A stretch of 64,000 nucleotides of DNA from Bin87 sp026710825 (GCA_965232815.1 OZ247427.1:2046001-2110000); one strand, 5' to 3'; shown: positions 45,440-55,098, numbered from the stretch's first letter. Numbers and translations are program-made. The notes: generated from the sequence alone by a model not told the origin.

Positions 45440-48028
45440 TCAGTCGCTGATGTGGGATTCGACGCGGCTGAGGAAGCGGTCGCGTTCGGCAGCGATGCCG
45501 GCATGGCGCGGATCCTCGAGTTCGGGATCGCGCTCGATGATATGGCCGGCTTCCTGACGGGCAAGGGCGAGCAGATCCTGGTCGAATATGTTGGCGACGC
45601 GGAGGATCGTCTGGTCGCCGCTCTGGCTGGTGCCGAAGATGTCCCCCTCGCGGCGCATTTGCAGGTCGATTTCCGCCAGTTTGAAACCGTCGCTATTGGA
45701 GGCCAAGGCGGACAGTCGCTCGTGGGCGCGTTCTGACTCCGACTCCGACATGAGCAGGCAATAGCTCTGGTGCTCGCCGCGACCGACGCGTCCGCGAAAC
45801 TGGTGCAGTTGAGACAAGCCGAACCGGTCGGCGCCGTCGATGAGCATGACGGTGGCGTTGGGCACGTCGATCCCGACTTCGACGACGGCGGTGGCAACGA
45901 GGATGTCCAACTCGGCATCGCGGAACCGGCGCATGACGCGGTCTTTTTCGCGTGGAGCGAGGCGGCCGTGCATGAGGCCGACGCGGAGGTCGGGGAAGAC
46001 CTCGTCGGAGAGGCGCTTGTGCTCGTCGATGGCGGCGCGGACGTCCAGCTTGTCGGATTCCTCGACCAGCGGACAGATTACGAACGCCTGCCGGCCGGCT
46101 TCGACCTGCTGGCGGACGAATCGGTAAGCAGCGTGGCGTTTGTCTTCGGGGACGACACGGGTGATGATCTCCTGACGGCCGGGAGGGAGTTCGTCGATGG
46201 AGGAGATATCGAGGTCGCCGTAGAGGGTGAGCTGCAAGGTACGGGGGATTGGCGTGGCCGACATCATCAGGGAATGGGGCTGTTCCTCGCCGGCGCCGCG
46301 CAGGGCGGAACGCTGCTCCACGCCGAACCGATGCTGCTCGTCGGCGATGGCCAGGGAGAGATTGGGCAGTTCGACGCTGTCCTGGATGATGGCATGGGTG
46401 CCGATGAGGAGGTCGAGATGACCCTCGGAGGCCATGCGGAGGACCTCGCGGCGCGCCGCGACGCGAGTGCTGCCGGTGAGGAGGCCGAAGGCGAACGGTC
46501 GCGGGAGGTCCGGTAGGTATGCCGACAACACGTTGGGCTGCTGCAACGGCTGGTCGAATCCGTCGAGGAGTTTGCTGACGGTGCGGAAATGCTGCTCGGC
46601 GAGCACCTCGGTGGGGGCCATCAGGGCGGACTGGCGATTTGCTGAGGCCGCCGCCAGGATTGCGGCGAGGGCGACCAGGGTTTTGCCGCTGCCGACCTCG
46701 CCCTGGAGCAGCCGACTCATGGGCGGCGAACCGCGGCCCATGTCCTCCAGGATCTCGGCGACGCAACGCAATTGGGCGGCGGTGGGAGTGAAGGGCAGGC
46801 CGTTCAGGAAACCGTCGACGGTGGAAGCGTGGTACTTGATGGGCGTACCGACGGCGTTACGCTCGCGGTGGCGGCGGCGTCCCAGGATGGCCAACTGGAA
46901 CGCGAGGATTTCGTCGAAAGCCAAGCGGCGGCGACCGCGATCCGCAGCCGCAGAATCAGCGGGGTAGTGCGCGTCTCGAATGGCGTCCGGCAATGCGGCC
47001 AATCCGGTGCGTTGCAGCGCGTCATCGGGCAACGTCTCGGGGATTTGGCCGGCAGACCGGGTGACGGCCTGCCAGGTGAGGCTGCGCAGATTGCGGGCGG
47101 TCATGCCCTGGGTGAGGCGATAGACCGGCGTGACGCGGCCGGAGTTGAGCGGCGGCTGTCGGGGCGTGATCACGTCGTACTCTGGGGATGAGATGGACAG
47201 GCGGCCACGATGAATGTCGACCTTGCCGTTCACGACCAGGTGATCGCCGGGTTTCAAGGAACGGGCGAGGTAACCCTGTCCGAACCACTGGAGTTCGATC
47301 TGTCCGGTGTCGTCGCTGAGTATGCCCTCGGCGAGTTGCAGGCGACGCTGGCCGATGCTGCCGGAACGAATGTCGACCAACTTGCCCTCTACGGTGAACG
47401 TGCCGCCGGGATACAGGTCGGCGATGCTGGCGATCTCTGAGCGGTCATCATGGCGGCGCGGGAGCATGTAAAGGAGGTCGCGGATTGACCGCACGTCCAG
47501 TTGCTCGAGGCGCTGGACGGTTTTTGCGTCCATGCGGCGCAGGGTGGACACGGGCTGATCAGGGTCGATGGGATTTGCGCTCGGTGTTGGAGAGGCCTGG
47601 AGGCGGCGACGGAAACGCACCAACGGAGACGTTTCTTCGGGCGCAAAGAGCCCGGGGGCTTCCACTGGCGCTGCGGCGGCCCGCGACTGCGCGGGTGGTG
47701 GGGTAGGCGCGACGACAGGGTCTGCGAGGGTCGTTGATTCGGCGGGGGCCGGTTGGGGAACGGCTGTGCCATCCAGGGCCGCCTGCCAGCCGGCGACCCA
47801 GGCGCGACGCTGGTCGGGCGGCAGTTCGCGGTAGGGTTGGTCGATGAGGTGACGGGCGCGGGTGTCGTCGTCCAGGTACTCGCGCAGGTCGGGTTCCCAA
47901 CGTTCGATAAAACGACGGATGCCGCCGCTGACGGCGTTGTCCCCGAAGCCCTTGTGCTCTTCGAGGGCGAGAATTTTACGGAGGGCGTCGCGCCAGATGG
48001 GCTCGTTGTCGCGGCGGTCGGGGTCCAT
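45440..48028 (-). CDS. recG: ATP-dependent DNA helicase RecG
   Basis: The 862-residue helicase reverses stalled forks and processes branched DNA. The RecG-type wedge/OB domain covers about 185-290 (MDAKTVQRLEQLDVRSIRDLLYMLPRRHDD, then LKPGDHLVVNGKV). The helicase core has Walker A LLQGEVGSGKTLVAL near 443, DEQHRFGVEQR near 562, MSATPIPRTLQLTLYGDLDISSIDELPPGR near 595, and the final FRGRVGRGEHQSYCLLM block. About 170 residues of N-terminal extension precede the conserved part: an acidic helical region plus a Pro/Ala-rich linker. It is longer than E. coli RecG (about 693 residues). It is single-gene and convergent with the response regulator. Confidence 0.95.
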   Translation of the reverse strand: MDPDRRDNEPIWRDALRKILALEEHKGFGDNAVSGGIRRFIERWEPDLREYLDDDTRARHLIDQPYRELPPDQRRAWVAGWQAALDGTAVPQPAPAESTTLADPVVAPTPPPAQSRAAAAPVEAPGLFAPEETSPLVRFRRRLQASPTPSANPIDPDQPVSTLRRMDAKTVQRLEQLDVRSIRDLLYMLPRRHDDRSEIASIADLYPGGTFTVEGKLVDIRSGSIGQRRLQLAEGILSDDTGQIELQWFGQGYLARSLKPGDHLVVNGKVDIHRGRLSISSPEYDVITPRQPPLNSGRVTPVYRLTQGMTARNLRSLTWQAVTRSAGQIPETLPDDALQRTGLAALPDAIRDAHYPADSAAADRGRRRLAFDEILAFQLAILGRRRHRERNAVGTPIKYHASTVDGFLNGLPFTPTAAQLRCVAEILEDMGRGSPPMSRLLQGEVGSGKTLVALAAILAAASANRQSALMAPTEVLAEQHFRTVSKLLDGFDQPLQQPNVLSAYLPDLPRPFAFGLLTGSTRVAARREVLRMASEGHLDLLIGTHAIIQDSVELPNLSLAIADEQHRFGVEQRSALRGAGEEQPHSLMMSATPIPRTLQLTLYGDLDISSIDELPPGRQEIITRVVPEDKRHAAYRFVRQQVEAGRQAFVICPLVEESDKLDVRAAIDEHKRLSDEVFPDLRVGLMHGRLAPREKDRVMRRFRDAELDILVATAVVEVGIDVPNATVMLIDGADRFGLSQLHQFRGRVGRGEHQSYCLLMSESESERAHERLSALASNSDGFKLAEIDLQMRREGDIFGTSQSGDQTILRVANIFDQDLLALARQEAGHIIERDPELEDPRHAGIAAERDRFLSRVESHISD

Positions 48029-48132
48029 AGGTTGGATTATACGCCGCCGGCAAAATCAGGACTTGGGGGGTTAAGCAATTTACCCGACCGGTGACACGGC
48101 GGTTGGCATGTTAGGGAATCATTGCCGTCAGC

Positions 48133-48153
48133 AGGGGCGATGATTATTCGCCC
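48133..48153. repeat. Degenerate GGGGCGA/TCGCCC hairpin after fakB
   Basis: GGGCGA (48135-48140) pairs with TCGCCC (48148-48153) and is followed by TTACGG. It is a weaker copy of the 34064 palindrome, and again lies just beyond the 3' end of a minus-strand gene. Confidence 0.55.
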
Positions 48154-48200
48154 TTACGGATGGTGGTAGTTCGGATTGGCAGCCGCTGCCGGGTGGGCGT

Positions 48201-49037
48201 TCAGGGGAGGGTGGAGATGGCGATTGCGCCGGGGCCGACGTGGGTGCCGATGGCCGAGCCGATCTGGATGGTGTAGGTGTTTTCCGGGTCGGCGAGGTCG
48301 GAGAGGCGGTTGCGCATTTCCTCGGCGGGCGCAGCGTCGGTGGTGTAGGCGACGCCCAGCTTGGAGACGGAGGCGGAGTGTTCGCGCACCAATTCTTCCA
48401 GGCGTTGCAGGCCGCGACGCAGGTTGCGGGGGCGGTCGACAGGGAGGACCTCGCCGTTGGCGACGCTGAGGATGGGCTTGACCTTGAGGATGGAACCCAT
48501 GAATGCCTGGGCCTTGCCGATGCGGCCGCCTTTCTGGAGGTATTCGAGGGTGTCCACCATGGCGAGGCCGTAGCCGGAGGCGGCGCGCTGGGTGGCGGCG
48601 GCGGCGACGGATTCCGCGGTGGCATCCGGAGACGAGGCGTCCTCGGCGGCGGCGATCACCTGGAGCATGTGGCCGACGGAGGCGGTCTGGGAGTCGATGA
48701 CGGTAACTGCGCCATCGTCGAACTGGCCCGCGGCCTGGATTGCGGAGTTATAGGTGCCGCTGAGTTGGCGGGCGACGGTGACGCAAACCACCTGATCACC
48801 GGCTGCGACCAGGGGCTCGAGGCGTTCGGTGAAGTCGCCGGGGGTGGGCTGAGACGTGCTGGGCAGTTGAGGCGAGGACTGGAGGCGCTGGTAGAACTGG
48901 GTTGGGTTGATGTCGATGCCCTGGCGGAACTGTTCCTCGCCGAACAGGACATAGGCGGGAACCAGGGTGATGCCAAGCCTTTCAACGTTTTCGCGTGCTA
49001 TGTCGCAGGTGCTGTCGGAGACGATTTTGACTGCCAT
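48201..49037 (-). CDS. fakB: DegV-family fatty-acid-binding protein (FakB-like)
   Basis: The 278-residue protein starts KIVSDSTCDIARENVERLGITLVPAYVLF, the DegV N-terminal block with the conserved Thr/Cys near the acyl site. VVCVTVARQLSGTYNSAIQAAGQF (about 95-120) and GYGLAMVDTLEYLQKGGRIGKAQAFMGSILKVKPIL (about 155-190) follow. FakB holds a fatty acid and presents it to FakA for phosphorylation. The gene follows fakA by 39 bp on the same strand, which fits this role. The fatty-acid specificity is not predictable from the sequence. Confidence 0.88.
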   Translation of the reverse strand: MAVKIVSDSTCDIARENVERLGITLVPAYVLFGEEQFRQGIDINPTQFYQRLQSSPQLPSTSQPTPGDFTERLEPLVAAGDQVVCVTVARQLSGTYNSAIQAAGQFDDGAVTVIDSQTASVGHMLQVIAAAEDASSPDATAESVAAAATQRAASGYGLAMVDTLEYLQKGGRIGKAQAFMGSILKVKPILSVANGEVLPVDRPRNLRRGLQRLEELVREHSASVSKLGVAYTTDAAPAEEMRNRLSDLADPENTYTIQIGSAIGTHVGPGAIAISTLP

Positions 49038-49076
49038 GTTTATAGCTCCAATGACGGGGTTATGAGTGCGGTGCAG

Positions 49077-50753
49077 CTATTCGACGGAAACGAGATAGGG
49101 GTAGTGGGGCTGGCCGCCGGCGTATAGATCGACTTCGGCGCCATCGTAGGCGGATTCCAGGGTTTTCTGTAAGCGCGTGGCGCGTTCCTCATCAACAGCT
49201 TCGCCCCAATAGAGGGTGATGATGCTGTCTTCGTCAACCGAGGAATGGGACAGGCCATCCAGGGCGGCGGATTCGGCGTCAGCGGCGAGGGCCACCAGGC
49301 TGCCGTCGAGGATGGCCATGAACTGGCCTTCGGTGACCTCCTGGCCATCGACGATGGAATCCCGAACGGCCTGGGTGACCTCGAGGGTTTCGATGGACGT
49401 GGCGGCCTGGTCCATGCTGGACAGATTATCGGTGACCGACACCTCGGGGTTGAAACCAAGCATGGCGGCGGTGCCCTGGGGCATGGAGCGCGTGTTGACG
49501 ACGTGGAGGCGGACGCCTTCGGTATCGGCCTCGGCGGCCTGTCCGGCAGTGAGGATGACGTTGGAGTTATTGGGGAGGATGATGACGTCGGTGGTGCCCG
49601 CTGACAGGGCGGCGTCGATGATCTCGCTGGCGCTGGGGTTCAGGGTCTGGCCGCCGGGGACGATGGCGGCGCAGCCGGCGTCCTGGAACAGGGCGGCGAT
49701 GCCGGGACCTGACGCCACGGCGACGACGGATACGCCGGTGCGGATCTCGGCGGGCCGCGAGCGTTCGCGATGGCCGGTGGTCCAATCGCGGTTCTGGAGG
49801 CTCATGTTGTCGATCTTGACTTCGTCGAGATCGCCGTGGGATACGCCGAAGGTGAGCGCCGCGCCGGGATCCTCGGTGTGGACGTGGACGCGGACGGCGG
49901 AACCGCCTCCGATGATGACGGTGGACTCGGCAATCGCATCGAGACCGGCGCGGAGGACGTCCACGCTGAGGTCGTGCCCGTGGATGACGAACTGGGTGCA
50001 GTAGCCGAACTCGGACTCCTCGTGGGTGTCGAGGAAATCGCTGTCGATGGATACCGAGCCGGTTTGGGTTGGGTCGATGAGTCCGCCGACGCTGCGGAGG
50101 CCGAGATCGGATGCCGGGCCGGTATCGCCCTGGAGGTGGCGGAGAGCGCCGCCGATGATGGCGACGACACCGAGGCCGCCGGAATCGACGACGCCGGCTT
50201 CCTTGAGTACAGGCAACTGCTCGGGAGTGAGGGCCAGGGCTTCGATCGCGCCGTCGTAGGCGATTTGCCACAGGGCGACGACGTCGCGTTCGCCAGCATC
50301 GTTGGCGCGCAACGTGGCGTCTGACGCGCCGCGGATGACGGAGAGCATGGTTCCCTCGCGGGGTTGGCTCACCGCGCCATACGCAGAATCGGTGGCCGAA
50401 CGGAAGGCGGCGACGGCGTCCGAGGATTCGATGGTCTCGGAGCCGGCAACACCATCGGCGAAACCGCGGAGGAGTTGAGAGAGGATGACGCCGCTGTTGC
50501 CGCGAGCGCCCCAGAAAGCGCCGGTGGCGATCGACTCGGCGACTTCCCAAGCGGCGTCCTTGTCGGCATCCTTGTTCATCTGCTCGATGCCGGCGCGCAG
50601 CGTGAGGAGCATGTTGGTGCCGGTGTCGCCGTCGGGCACGGGGAATACGTTGAGGGCGTTGGCGGCGTCCCGGTACAGTTCCATGTACGCGGCGGCGCCG
50701 AGCATGGCCTGACGCAGGTCGGAGCCCAGGAGGATAGTGGTGCTAGTGGTCAT
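49077..50753 (-). CDS. fakA: Fatty acid kinase FakA (DAK2/DegV-partner family)
   Basis: The 558-residue protein has the DAK2 nucleotide-binding domain at its N-terminus (about 1-205): NVFPVPDGDTGTNMLLTL near residue 38, ATGAFWGARGNSGVILSQLLRG, and KEAGVVDSGGLGVVAIIGG, the three blocks that bind ATP-Mg. A FakB-interacting middle domain and a C-terminal DUF1949/DegV-like domain follow. It phosphorylates fatty acid held by FakB, supplying acyl phosphate for phospholipid synthesis. The partner fakB lies immediately downstream. It is divergent from ruvB. Confidence 0.9.
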   Translation of the reverse strand: MTTSTTILLGSDLRQAMLGAAAYMELYRDAANALNVFPVPDGDTGTNMLLTLRAGIEQMNKDADKDAAWEVAESIATGAFWGARGNSGVILSQLLRGFADGVAGSETIESSDAVAAFRSATDSAYGAVSQPREGTMLSVIRGASDATLRANDAGERDVVALWQIAYDGAIEALALTPEQLPVLKEAGVVDSGGLGVVAIIGGALRHLQGDTGPASDLGLRSVGGLIDPTQTGSVSIDSDFLDTHEESEFGYCTQFVIHGHDLSVDVLRAGLDAIAESTVIIGGGSAVRVHVHTEDPGAALTFGVSHGDLDEVKIDNMSLQNRDWTTGHRERSRPAEIRTGVSVVAVASGPGIAALFQDAGCAAIVPGGQTLNPSASEIIDAALSAGTTDVIILPNNSNVILTAGQAAEADTEGVRLHVVNTRSMPQGTAAMLGFNPEVSVTDNLSSMDQAATSIETLEVTQAVRDSIVDGQEVTEGQFMAILDGSLVALAADAESAALDGLSHSSVDEDSIITLYWGEAVDEERATRLQKTLESAYDGAEVDLYAGGQPHYPYLVSVE

Positions 50754-50851
50754 TTGACTGGTCGATCTGTATAAGATTGGCAGAGTATAGCACGGGGGTT
50801 TTTACACATTCCGTGCGTTGGGCGTGCCATTTCGGGTATGATGTGGCAACC

Positions 50852-51943
50852 ATGACGACCGCAAGGGACAGCGCGGAAGAATACCCGCCTGAGCCGAAAA
50901 ATTCCGAGGTTCGGACGGTGTCGCCGGACGTGCAGGGAGACGACGGGGAGCAAGAAACAAGGCTCCGGCCGGCGCGGATGGACGATTTTGTAGGTCAGCC
51001 GCAGGTCAAAGAGAATTTAAGCATCGCGATGCAGGCGGCGCGGATACGAGGTGAGCCGCTGGACCACGTGGTGATCTACGGGCCGCCGGGCCTGGGGAAG
51101 ACGACGCTGGCGAACATCATCGCCAACGAGATGGGCGCGACGATCAAGGTGACGGCGGGGCCGGCGATCGAGCGGGCGAGCGACGTGGCGTCCATCCTGA
51201 CCGGATTGCAGCCCAACGACGTGCTGTTCATCGACGAGATTCACAGGTTGAACCGGGCGGTGGAGGAGGTGATGTACTCGGCGATGGAGGACTTCTTCCT
51301 GTCGTGGGTGGTGGGAAAAGGATTGTCGGCGCGGAGCATCAACCTGCGGATCAACCCGTTCACGCTGGTGGGGGCGACGACGCGGTACTCGCTGGTGAGC
51401 GCGCCGTTGCGGTCCCGGTTCGGGTCGGTGTTCCGGCTTGATTATTACTCCGACGAGGACATGACGACGGTGGTGAACCGCTCGACGCGCATCCTAGGGA
51501 TTGAGGCAGACGACGAGGGGATTGGCGAGGTGGCGGTGCGCTCGAGGGGCACGCCCAGGATCGCCAACCGATTGCTGCGGAGGGCGCGGGACTACGCGCT
51601 GGTGAAAGCGGACAACCGGATCACCGGGCCGGTGGCGCGGGAGTCGCTGGATCGCCTGGGGGTGGACTCGCGTGGCCTGGACGAAACTGACCACCGCCTG
51701 CTGACGAACATCATCCACAAGTTCAACGGCGGGCCGGTGGGTCTGGACACGCTGGCGGCGTCGATGAGCGAGGATGCGGCCACGGTGATGGAAGTGCTGG
51801 AGCCGTTCCTGCTGCAGCAGGGGTTCCTGGAGCGGACGCCAAGGGGTCGGATGGCGACGCGACTGGCGTACGAGTACATGGGATGGCCGTGGGGCGGTGG
51901 CAATGACGACGCGCGGCAGGCGCAGTTGTTCGGGGGCGGTTAG
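50852..51943 (+). CDS. ruvB: Holliday junction branch-migration helicase RuvB
   Basis: The 363-residue AAA+ motor drives branch migration with RuvA. It shows RLRPARMDDFVGQPQVKENL, Walker A VVIYGPPGLGKTTLANIIANEMG, Walker B DVLFIDEIHRLNRAVEEVMYSAMEDF, sensor I GATTRYSLVSAPLRSRFG and RGTPRIANRLLRRARDYAL, plus the winged-helix C-terminus (PRGRMATRLAYEYMG). The ATG at 50852 sits 9 nt after a TATGAT -10 element and fits a leaderless or very short leader; upstream frames extend into the promoter region. A 40-residue charged N-terminal extension precedes the core. Confidence 0.95.
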   Translation: MTTARDSAEEYPPEPKNSEVRTVSPDVQGDDGEQETRLRPARMDDFVGQPQVKENLSIAMQAARIRGEPLDHVVIYGPPGLGKTTLANIIANEMGATIKVTAGPAIERASDVASILTGLQPNDVLFIDEIHRLNRAVEEVMYSAMEDFFLSWVVGKGLSARSINLRINPFTLVGATTRYSLVSAPLRSRFGSVFRLDYYSDEDMTTVVNRSTRILGIEADDEGIGEVAVRSRGTPRIANRLLRRARDYALVKADNRITGPVARESLDRLGVDSRGLDETDHRLLTNIIHKFNGGPVGLDTLAASMSEDAATVMEVLEPFLLQQGFLERTPRGRMATRLAYEYMGWPWGGGNDDARQAQLFGGG

Positions 51944-51948
51944 GGCAA

Positions 51949-52293
51949 GTGCATCCCGGCGCTTTCGTGGCCTGGGCAACGATCGTGGCAATTCTCGCAG
52001 GATCGTTGTTGTATCTGCTGAAACGCCCGCACTTGAACGGGGAGCAGAAGCTCATCGCGCTGCTGGTGTCCCTAGCGGCGTCCGTTCCGGTTGCAGGCCT
52101 TCTGATGGCGCCTCTATATTTCCTGGCGTGGAAGCTGTGGTGGGAGCACGGGATATCCGAGGCGACGACCGAAGTGGTTTTGCTGGGTCCGCCGGCAGTT
52201 GTGGTCGGGATTGCGACAATTATTGCCGGTAGCATCGCGGACCGGCGAGAGTTCCGTAAAGCGTTCCCGGAGATTGATGGGCCTCAGGATTGA
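51949..52293 (+). CDS. Small membrane protein downstream of ruvB
   Basis: The 114-residue protein starts at GTG 51949, five bases after the ruvB stop. It has three hydrophobic segments (about residues 5-23, 35-62, 76-97) and a short charged tail (DRREFRKAFPEIDGP). No family is recognised. Its position directly after ruvB, and its clear membrane pattern, suggest it is real and co-transcribed. Function unknown. Confidence 0.55.
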   Translation: MHPGAFVAWATIVAILAGSLLYLLKRPHLNGEQKLIALLVSLAASVPVAGLLMAPLYFLAWKLWWEHGISEATTEVVLLGPPAVVVGIATIIAGSIADRREFRKAFPEIDGPQD

Positions 52294-52404
52294 CTGTTGG
52301 CCGTGGGCCGGCGGGAATGAGGACGGGAGGCGGGCCCACCTGTTCGCGGGATAGCGTGTTACATCGACAGGCAGGATGCGGAAGATGCTAGCGGTCGGCT
52401 GCCT

Positions 52405-52472
52405 TGCTTTACATAACGCTGTTGAATGGCATCTGACTGTGCCGTTAGAAACAGCCAATGCTTTACATAACG
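52405..52472 (+). promoter_or_regulatory. Paired 14-bp direct repeats upstream of the F420 cluster
   Basis: TGCTTTACATAACG occurs identically at 52405-52418 and 52459-52472, 54 bp apart, in the 278-bp gap before cofG. The second copy ends 33 bp upstream of the cofG -35 element. The repeats could be sites for an activator or repressor. The rest of the gap contains only a short repeat-like GTTACATCGACAGGCAGGAT segment near 52359. Confidence 0.5.
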
Positions 52473-52505
52473 TGCATGAATCGGACAACTCGATCGTTGT
52501 ATTCC

Positions 52506-52534
52506 TTGAATGTTAATGGGTACCTGCTTACAAT
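52506..52534 (+). promoter_or_regulatory. Promoter of the cofG operon
   Basis: TTGAAT (52506-52511), a 17-nt spacer and TACAAT (52529-52534) form a good sigma-70 promoter about 38 bp before the cofG GTG. Confidence 0.65.
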
Positions 52535-52571
52535 GGCTTGAGTTTTTGCTTTTGGGCCGGGAAACGCTTTC

Positions 52572-53792
52572 GTGACTTCCGTAATACCTCATGCTGCTAC
52601 TGGGCGACGGCTGCCGTCGCCGGAACGGCTGCTGTCCGGCGGAACGTTGACTGATGATGACGCGCTGGGCCTCGTGGATATTGATGGCGCGGGGGTTGCG
52701 GAGTTGTGTGAGATTGCATCGGAGTTGCGGGATAGAGGGCGTGGTCGAGTGATCACGTTTTCCCCGAAGGTGTTCATTCCGCTGACCCGGTTGTGCCGGG
52801 ATTTCTGCGGGTATTGCACTTTTCGGCAGTCGCCGGACGAAGCGGACGAGTTGTTCCTTTCGGCGGATGCCGTTCTGTCGGTGGCGAAGGCAGGGGAGAG
52901 GCTGGGTTGCACGGAAGCGCTGTTCACGCTGGGTGAACGAGCGGAGCAGCGTTACGCCGAAGCCGGCGAATGGCTGCAGGAGCATGGTCATCGGACGACG
53001 CTGAGCTACCTGTCGGAGATGTGCCAGCGAGTGTTCGACGAGACGGACCTGCTGCCCCACGGGAATCCGGGGACGATGAGCCGGCGGGAGTTGCAGGCGT
53101 TGCAACCGACGAACCCGTCGGTGGGGATAATGCTGGAGAGTTCCAGCCCGCGACTGTATGAGCCGGGCGGGCCGCATGAGTTTGCGCCGAGCAAGAGGCC
53201 GCGGGTGCGGTTGCGGACGATGGAGTTGGCCGGCGAGTTGGGGATCCCGTTCACGACTGGTATCCTGATTGGCATCGGGGAGACGCGGACGGAGAGGGTG
53301 GAGTCGCTGCTGGCGATACGGGAACTACACCAGAGGTTCGGGCACATCCAGGAAGTGATCGTGCAGAATTTCAGGGCCAAGCCGGACACGCCGATGGCGG
53401 ATGAACCTGACGCCGCCGGCGACGAACTGATGTGGACGACGGCGGTGGCGCGGTTGATACTGGGTGAGCACGTGAACATACAGGTGCCGCCCAACCTGAG
53501 CGAGGACTACGAACGGTACATCGACGCCGGCATCAACGACTGGGGCGGCGTGTCGCCGTTGACGATTGACTACGTGAATCCGGAGGCGCCGTGGCCGCAG
53601 CTTGCAGAATTGCAACGGCGCACGGAAGCCGCCGGGTACGAATTGCGGCCTCGGCTGCCGGTTTATCCGGAGTATTTTGCCGGAGGGTCGGACTGGCCAT
53701 TGCCGCCGAGGATGAAAGAGAAACTGCGCCGCTTGACGGACGAAGATGGATACGTGAAAGGGAGAATGCAACGCTATGCCCGGAATGATTGA
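52572..53792 (+). CDS. cofG: FO synthase subunit CofG (radical SAM)
   Basis: The 406-residue radical SAM enzyme contributes to making 7,8-didemethyl-8-hydroxy-5-deazariboflavin (FO), the chromophore of F420. The SAM-cluster motif is CRDFCGYC near residue 75 (in VFIPLTRLCRDFCGYCTF). LGCTEALFTLGERAEQRY, TSLLIGIGE-like GILIGIGETRTERVESL, and VIVQNFRAKPDTPM follow, as in CofG. It starts at GTG 52572 and overlaps cofH by 17 bp, so the two subunits are translationally coupled. Confidence 0.95.
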   Translation: MTSVIPHAATGRRLPSPERLLSGGTLTDDDALGLVDIDGAGVAELCEIASELRDRGRGRVITFSPKVFIPLTRLCRDFCGYCTFRQSPDEADELFLSADAVLSVAKAGERLGCTEALFTLGERAEQRYAEAGEWLQEHGHRTTLSYLSEMCQRVFDETDLLPHGNPGTMSRRELQALQPTNPSVGIMLESSSPRLYEPGGPHEFAPSKRPRVRLRTMELAGELGIPFTTGILIGIGETRTERVESLLAIRELHQRFGHIQEVIVQNFRAKPDTPMADEPDAAGDELMWTTAVARLILGEHVNIQVPPNLSEDYERYIDAGINDWGGVSPLTIDYVNPEAPWPQLAELQRRTEAAGYELRPRLPVYPEYFAGGSDWPLPPRMKEKLRRLTDEDGYVKGRMQRYARND

Positions 53793-55095
53793 TAAAGATG
53801 CACCGGCCACGCTGTCCGCGCTGATTTCAGGGTTGCGGGCCGATGTTGCCGATGTGCTGAACCGCGCGTTGGCCGGGGAGGACATCACCGTTGAGGACGG
53901 CGAACTGCTATTTGCGACCTCGGGGGCTGAGTTCACCGCCATGACCATGGTGGCCGACGAACTGCGACGCAGGGTCGTCGGGGACCTGGTGACCTACGTG
54001 GTGAACCGGAACGTGAACTTCACCAACGTGTGCATCAAGCGGTGCGGGTTCTGCGCGTTCAGCCGCGACTTTCGTGAGGAGGAAGGCTACTTCCTGCCGG
54101 TGAGCGAGATCATACGCAGGGCGAAGGAAGCGCAGGACTACGGGGCGACGGAGGTCTGCATCCAGGCGGGGTTGCCGCCGCAGATGGAAGGCGACCTGTA
54201 CATCCGGCTGTGCGAGGCCATCAAGGAGGAGCTGCCGGACATGCACATCCACGGCTTCTCGCCAGAGGAAGTGCTGTATGGTTCCGTACGGTCGCGTTGC
54301 AGCATACGCGAGTATCTGCAGGGATTGAAGGACGCGGGAGTGGGCAGCCTGCCGGGGACGTCGGCCGAGGTGCTGGACCAGGAGTTGCGGGACATCATCT
54401 CGCCGGGTCGGATCACGGTTGACCAGTGGATTGAGGTGATCACCAACGCGCACGACCTCGGCATACCGACGACGTCGACGGTGATGTTCGGGCATCGGGA
54501 GAGCAACGCGCAAGTCGTGCGGCATATCGCACTGCTGCGAGATATACAGCAGAGCACGGGCGGGTTCACCGAGTTCGTGCCGCTGAGTTTCGTGGCATCG
54601 GAAGCGCCGATGTACTTCAAGCAGACGGTGGAGGGAGTGCGCTCCGGGCCGACGGGTATGGACGTTATCAAGGTGCATGCCATCGCACGGATCATGCTGA
54701 ACAACTGGATCCCCAACATCCAGGCGTCTTGGGTGAAGGAAGGGAGCCGGATGTCGCAATTGCTGCTGACGTCTGGAGTCAATGACCTGGGCGGCACGCT
54801 GATCAACGAGAGCATTTCGACGTCGGCGGGAGCGATGCACGGGCAACTGATGCGTCCGGGCGAGTTCCGTGGGATGATCCGCGAGGCGGGCCGGACGCCG
54901 GCAGAGCGGTACACGACCTACGGGATACGTCGGATCTACGGCGCGACCGATGAAGTGTTGGATCCGCTGGACCTGGTGGGTGACAACGTCGAGGAGATTT
55001 TCGGGTCGTACAATCAATTGGTGCAGATGGAATCCTACCGGTTTGAGCATCCACGGCACGAACGGGAACGGGCCGCGACGGAAACCTCCAGTTAG
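53776..55095 (+). CDS. cofH: FO synthase subunit CofH (radical SAM)
   Basis: The 439-residue radical SAM enzyme joins the tyrosine-derived radical with the diaminouracil for FO synthesis. Its cluster motif is CIKRCGFC near residue 84 (VNFTNVCIKRCGFCAFSRD). ATEVCIQAGLPPQMEGDLY, MHIHGFSPEEVLYGS, GSLPGTSAEVLDQELRDIISPGRI and TEFVPLSFVASEAPMY match CofH. It overlaps cofG upstream and is three bases from cofD, so F420 precursor synthesis is encoded in one block. Confidence 0.95.
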   Translation: MPGMIDKDAPATLSALISGLRADVADVLNRALAGEDITVEDGELLFATSGAEFTAMTMVADELRRRVVGDLVTYVVNRNVNFTNVCIKRCGFCAFSRDFREEEGYFLPVSEIIRRAKEAQDYGATEVCIQAGLPPQMEGDLYIRLCEAIKEELPDMHIHGFSPEEVLYGSVRSRCSIREYLQGLKDAGVGSLPGTSAEVLDQELRDIISPGRITVDQWIEVITNAHDLGIPTTSTVMFGHRESNAQVVRHIALLRDIQQSTGGFTEFVPLSFVASEAPMYFKQTVEGVRSGPTGMDVIKVHAIARIMLNNWIPNIQASWVKEGSRMSQLLLTSGVNDLGGTLINESISTSAGAMHGQLMRPGEFRGMIREAGRTPAERYTTYGIRRIYGATDEVLDPLDLVGDNVEEIFGSYNQLVQMESYRFEHPRHERERAATETSS

Positions 55096-55098
55096 TCC

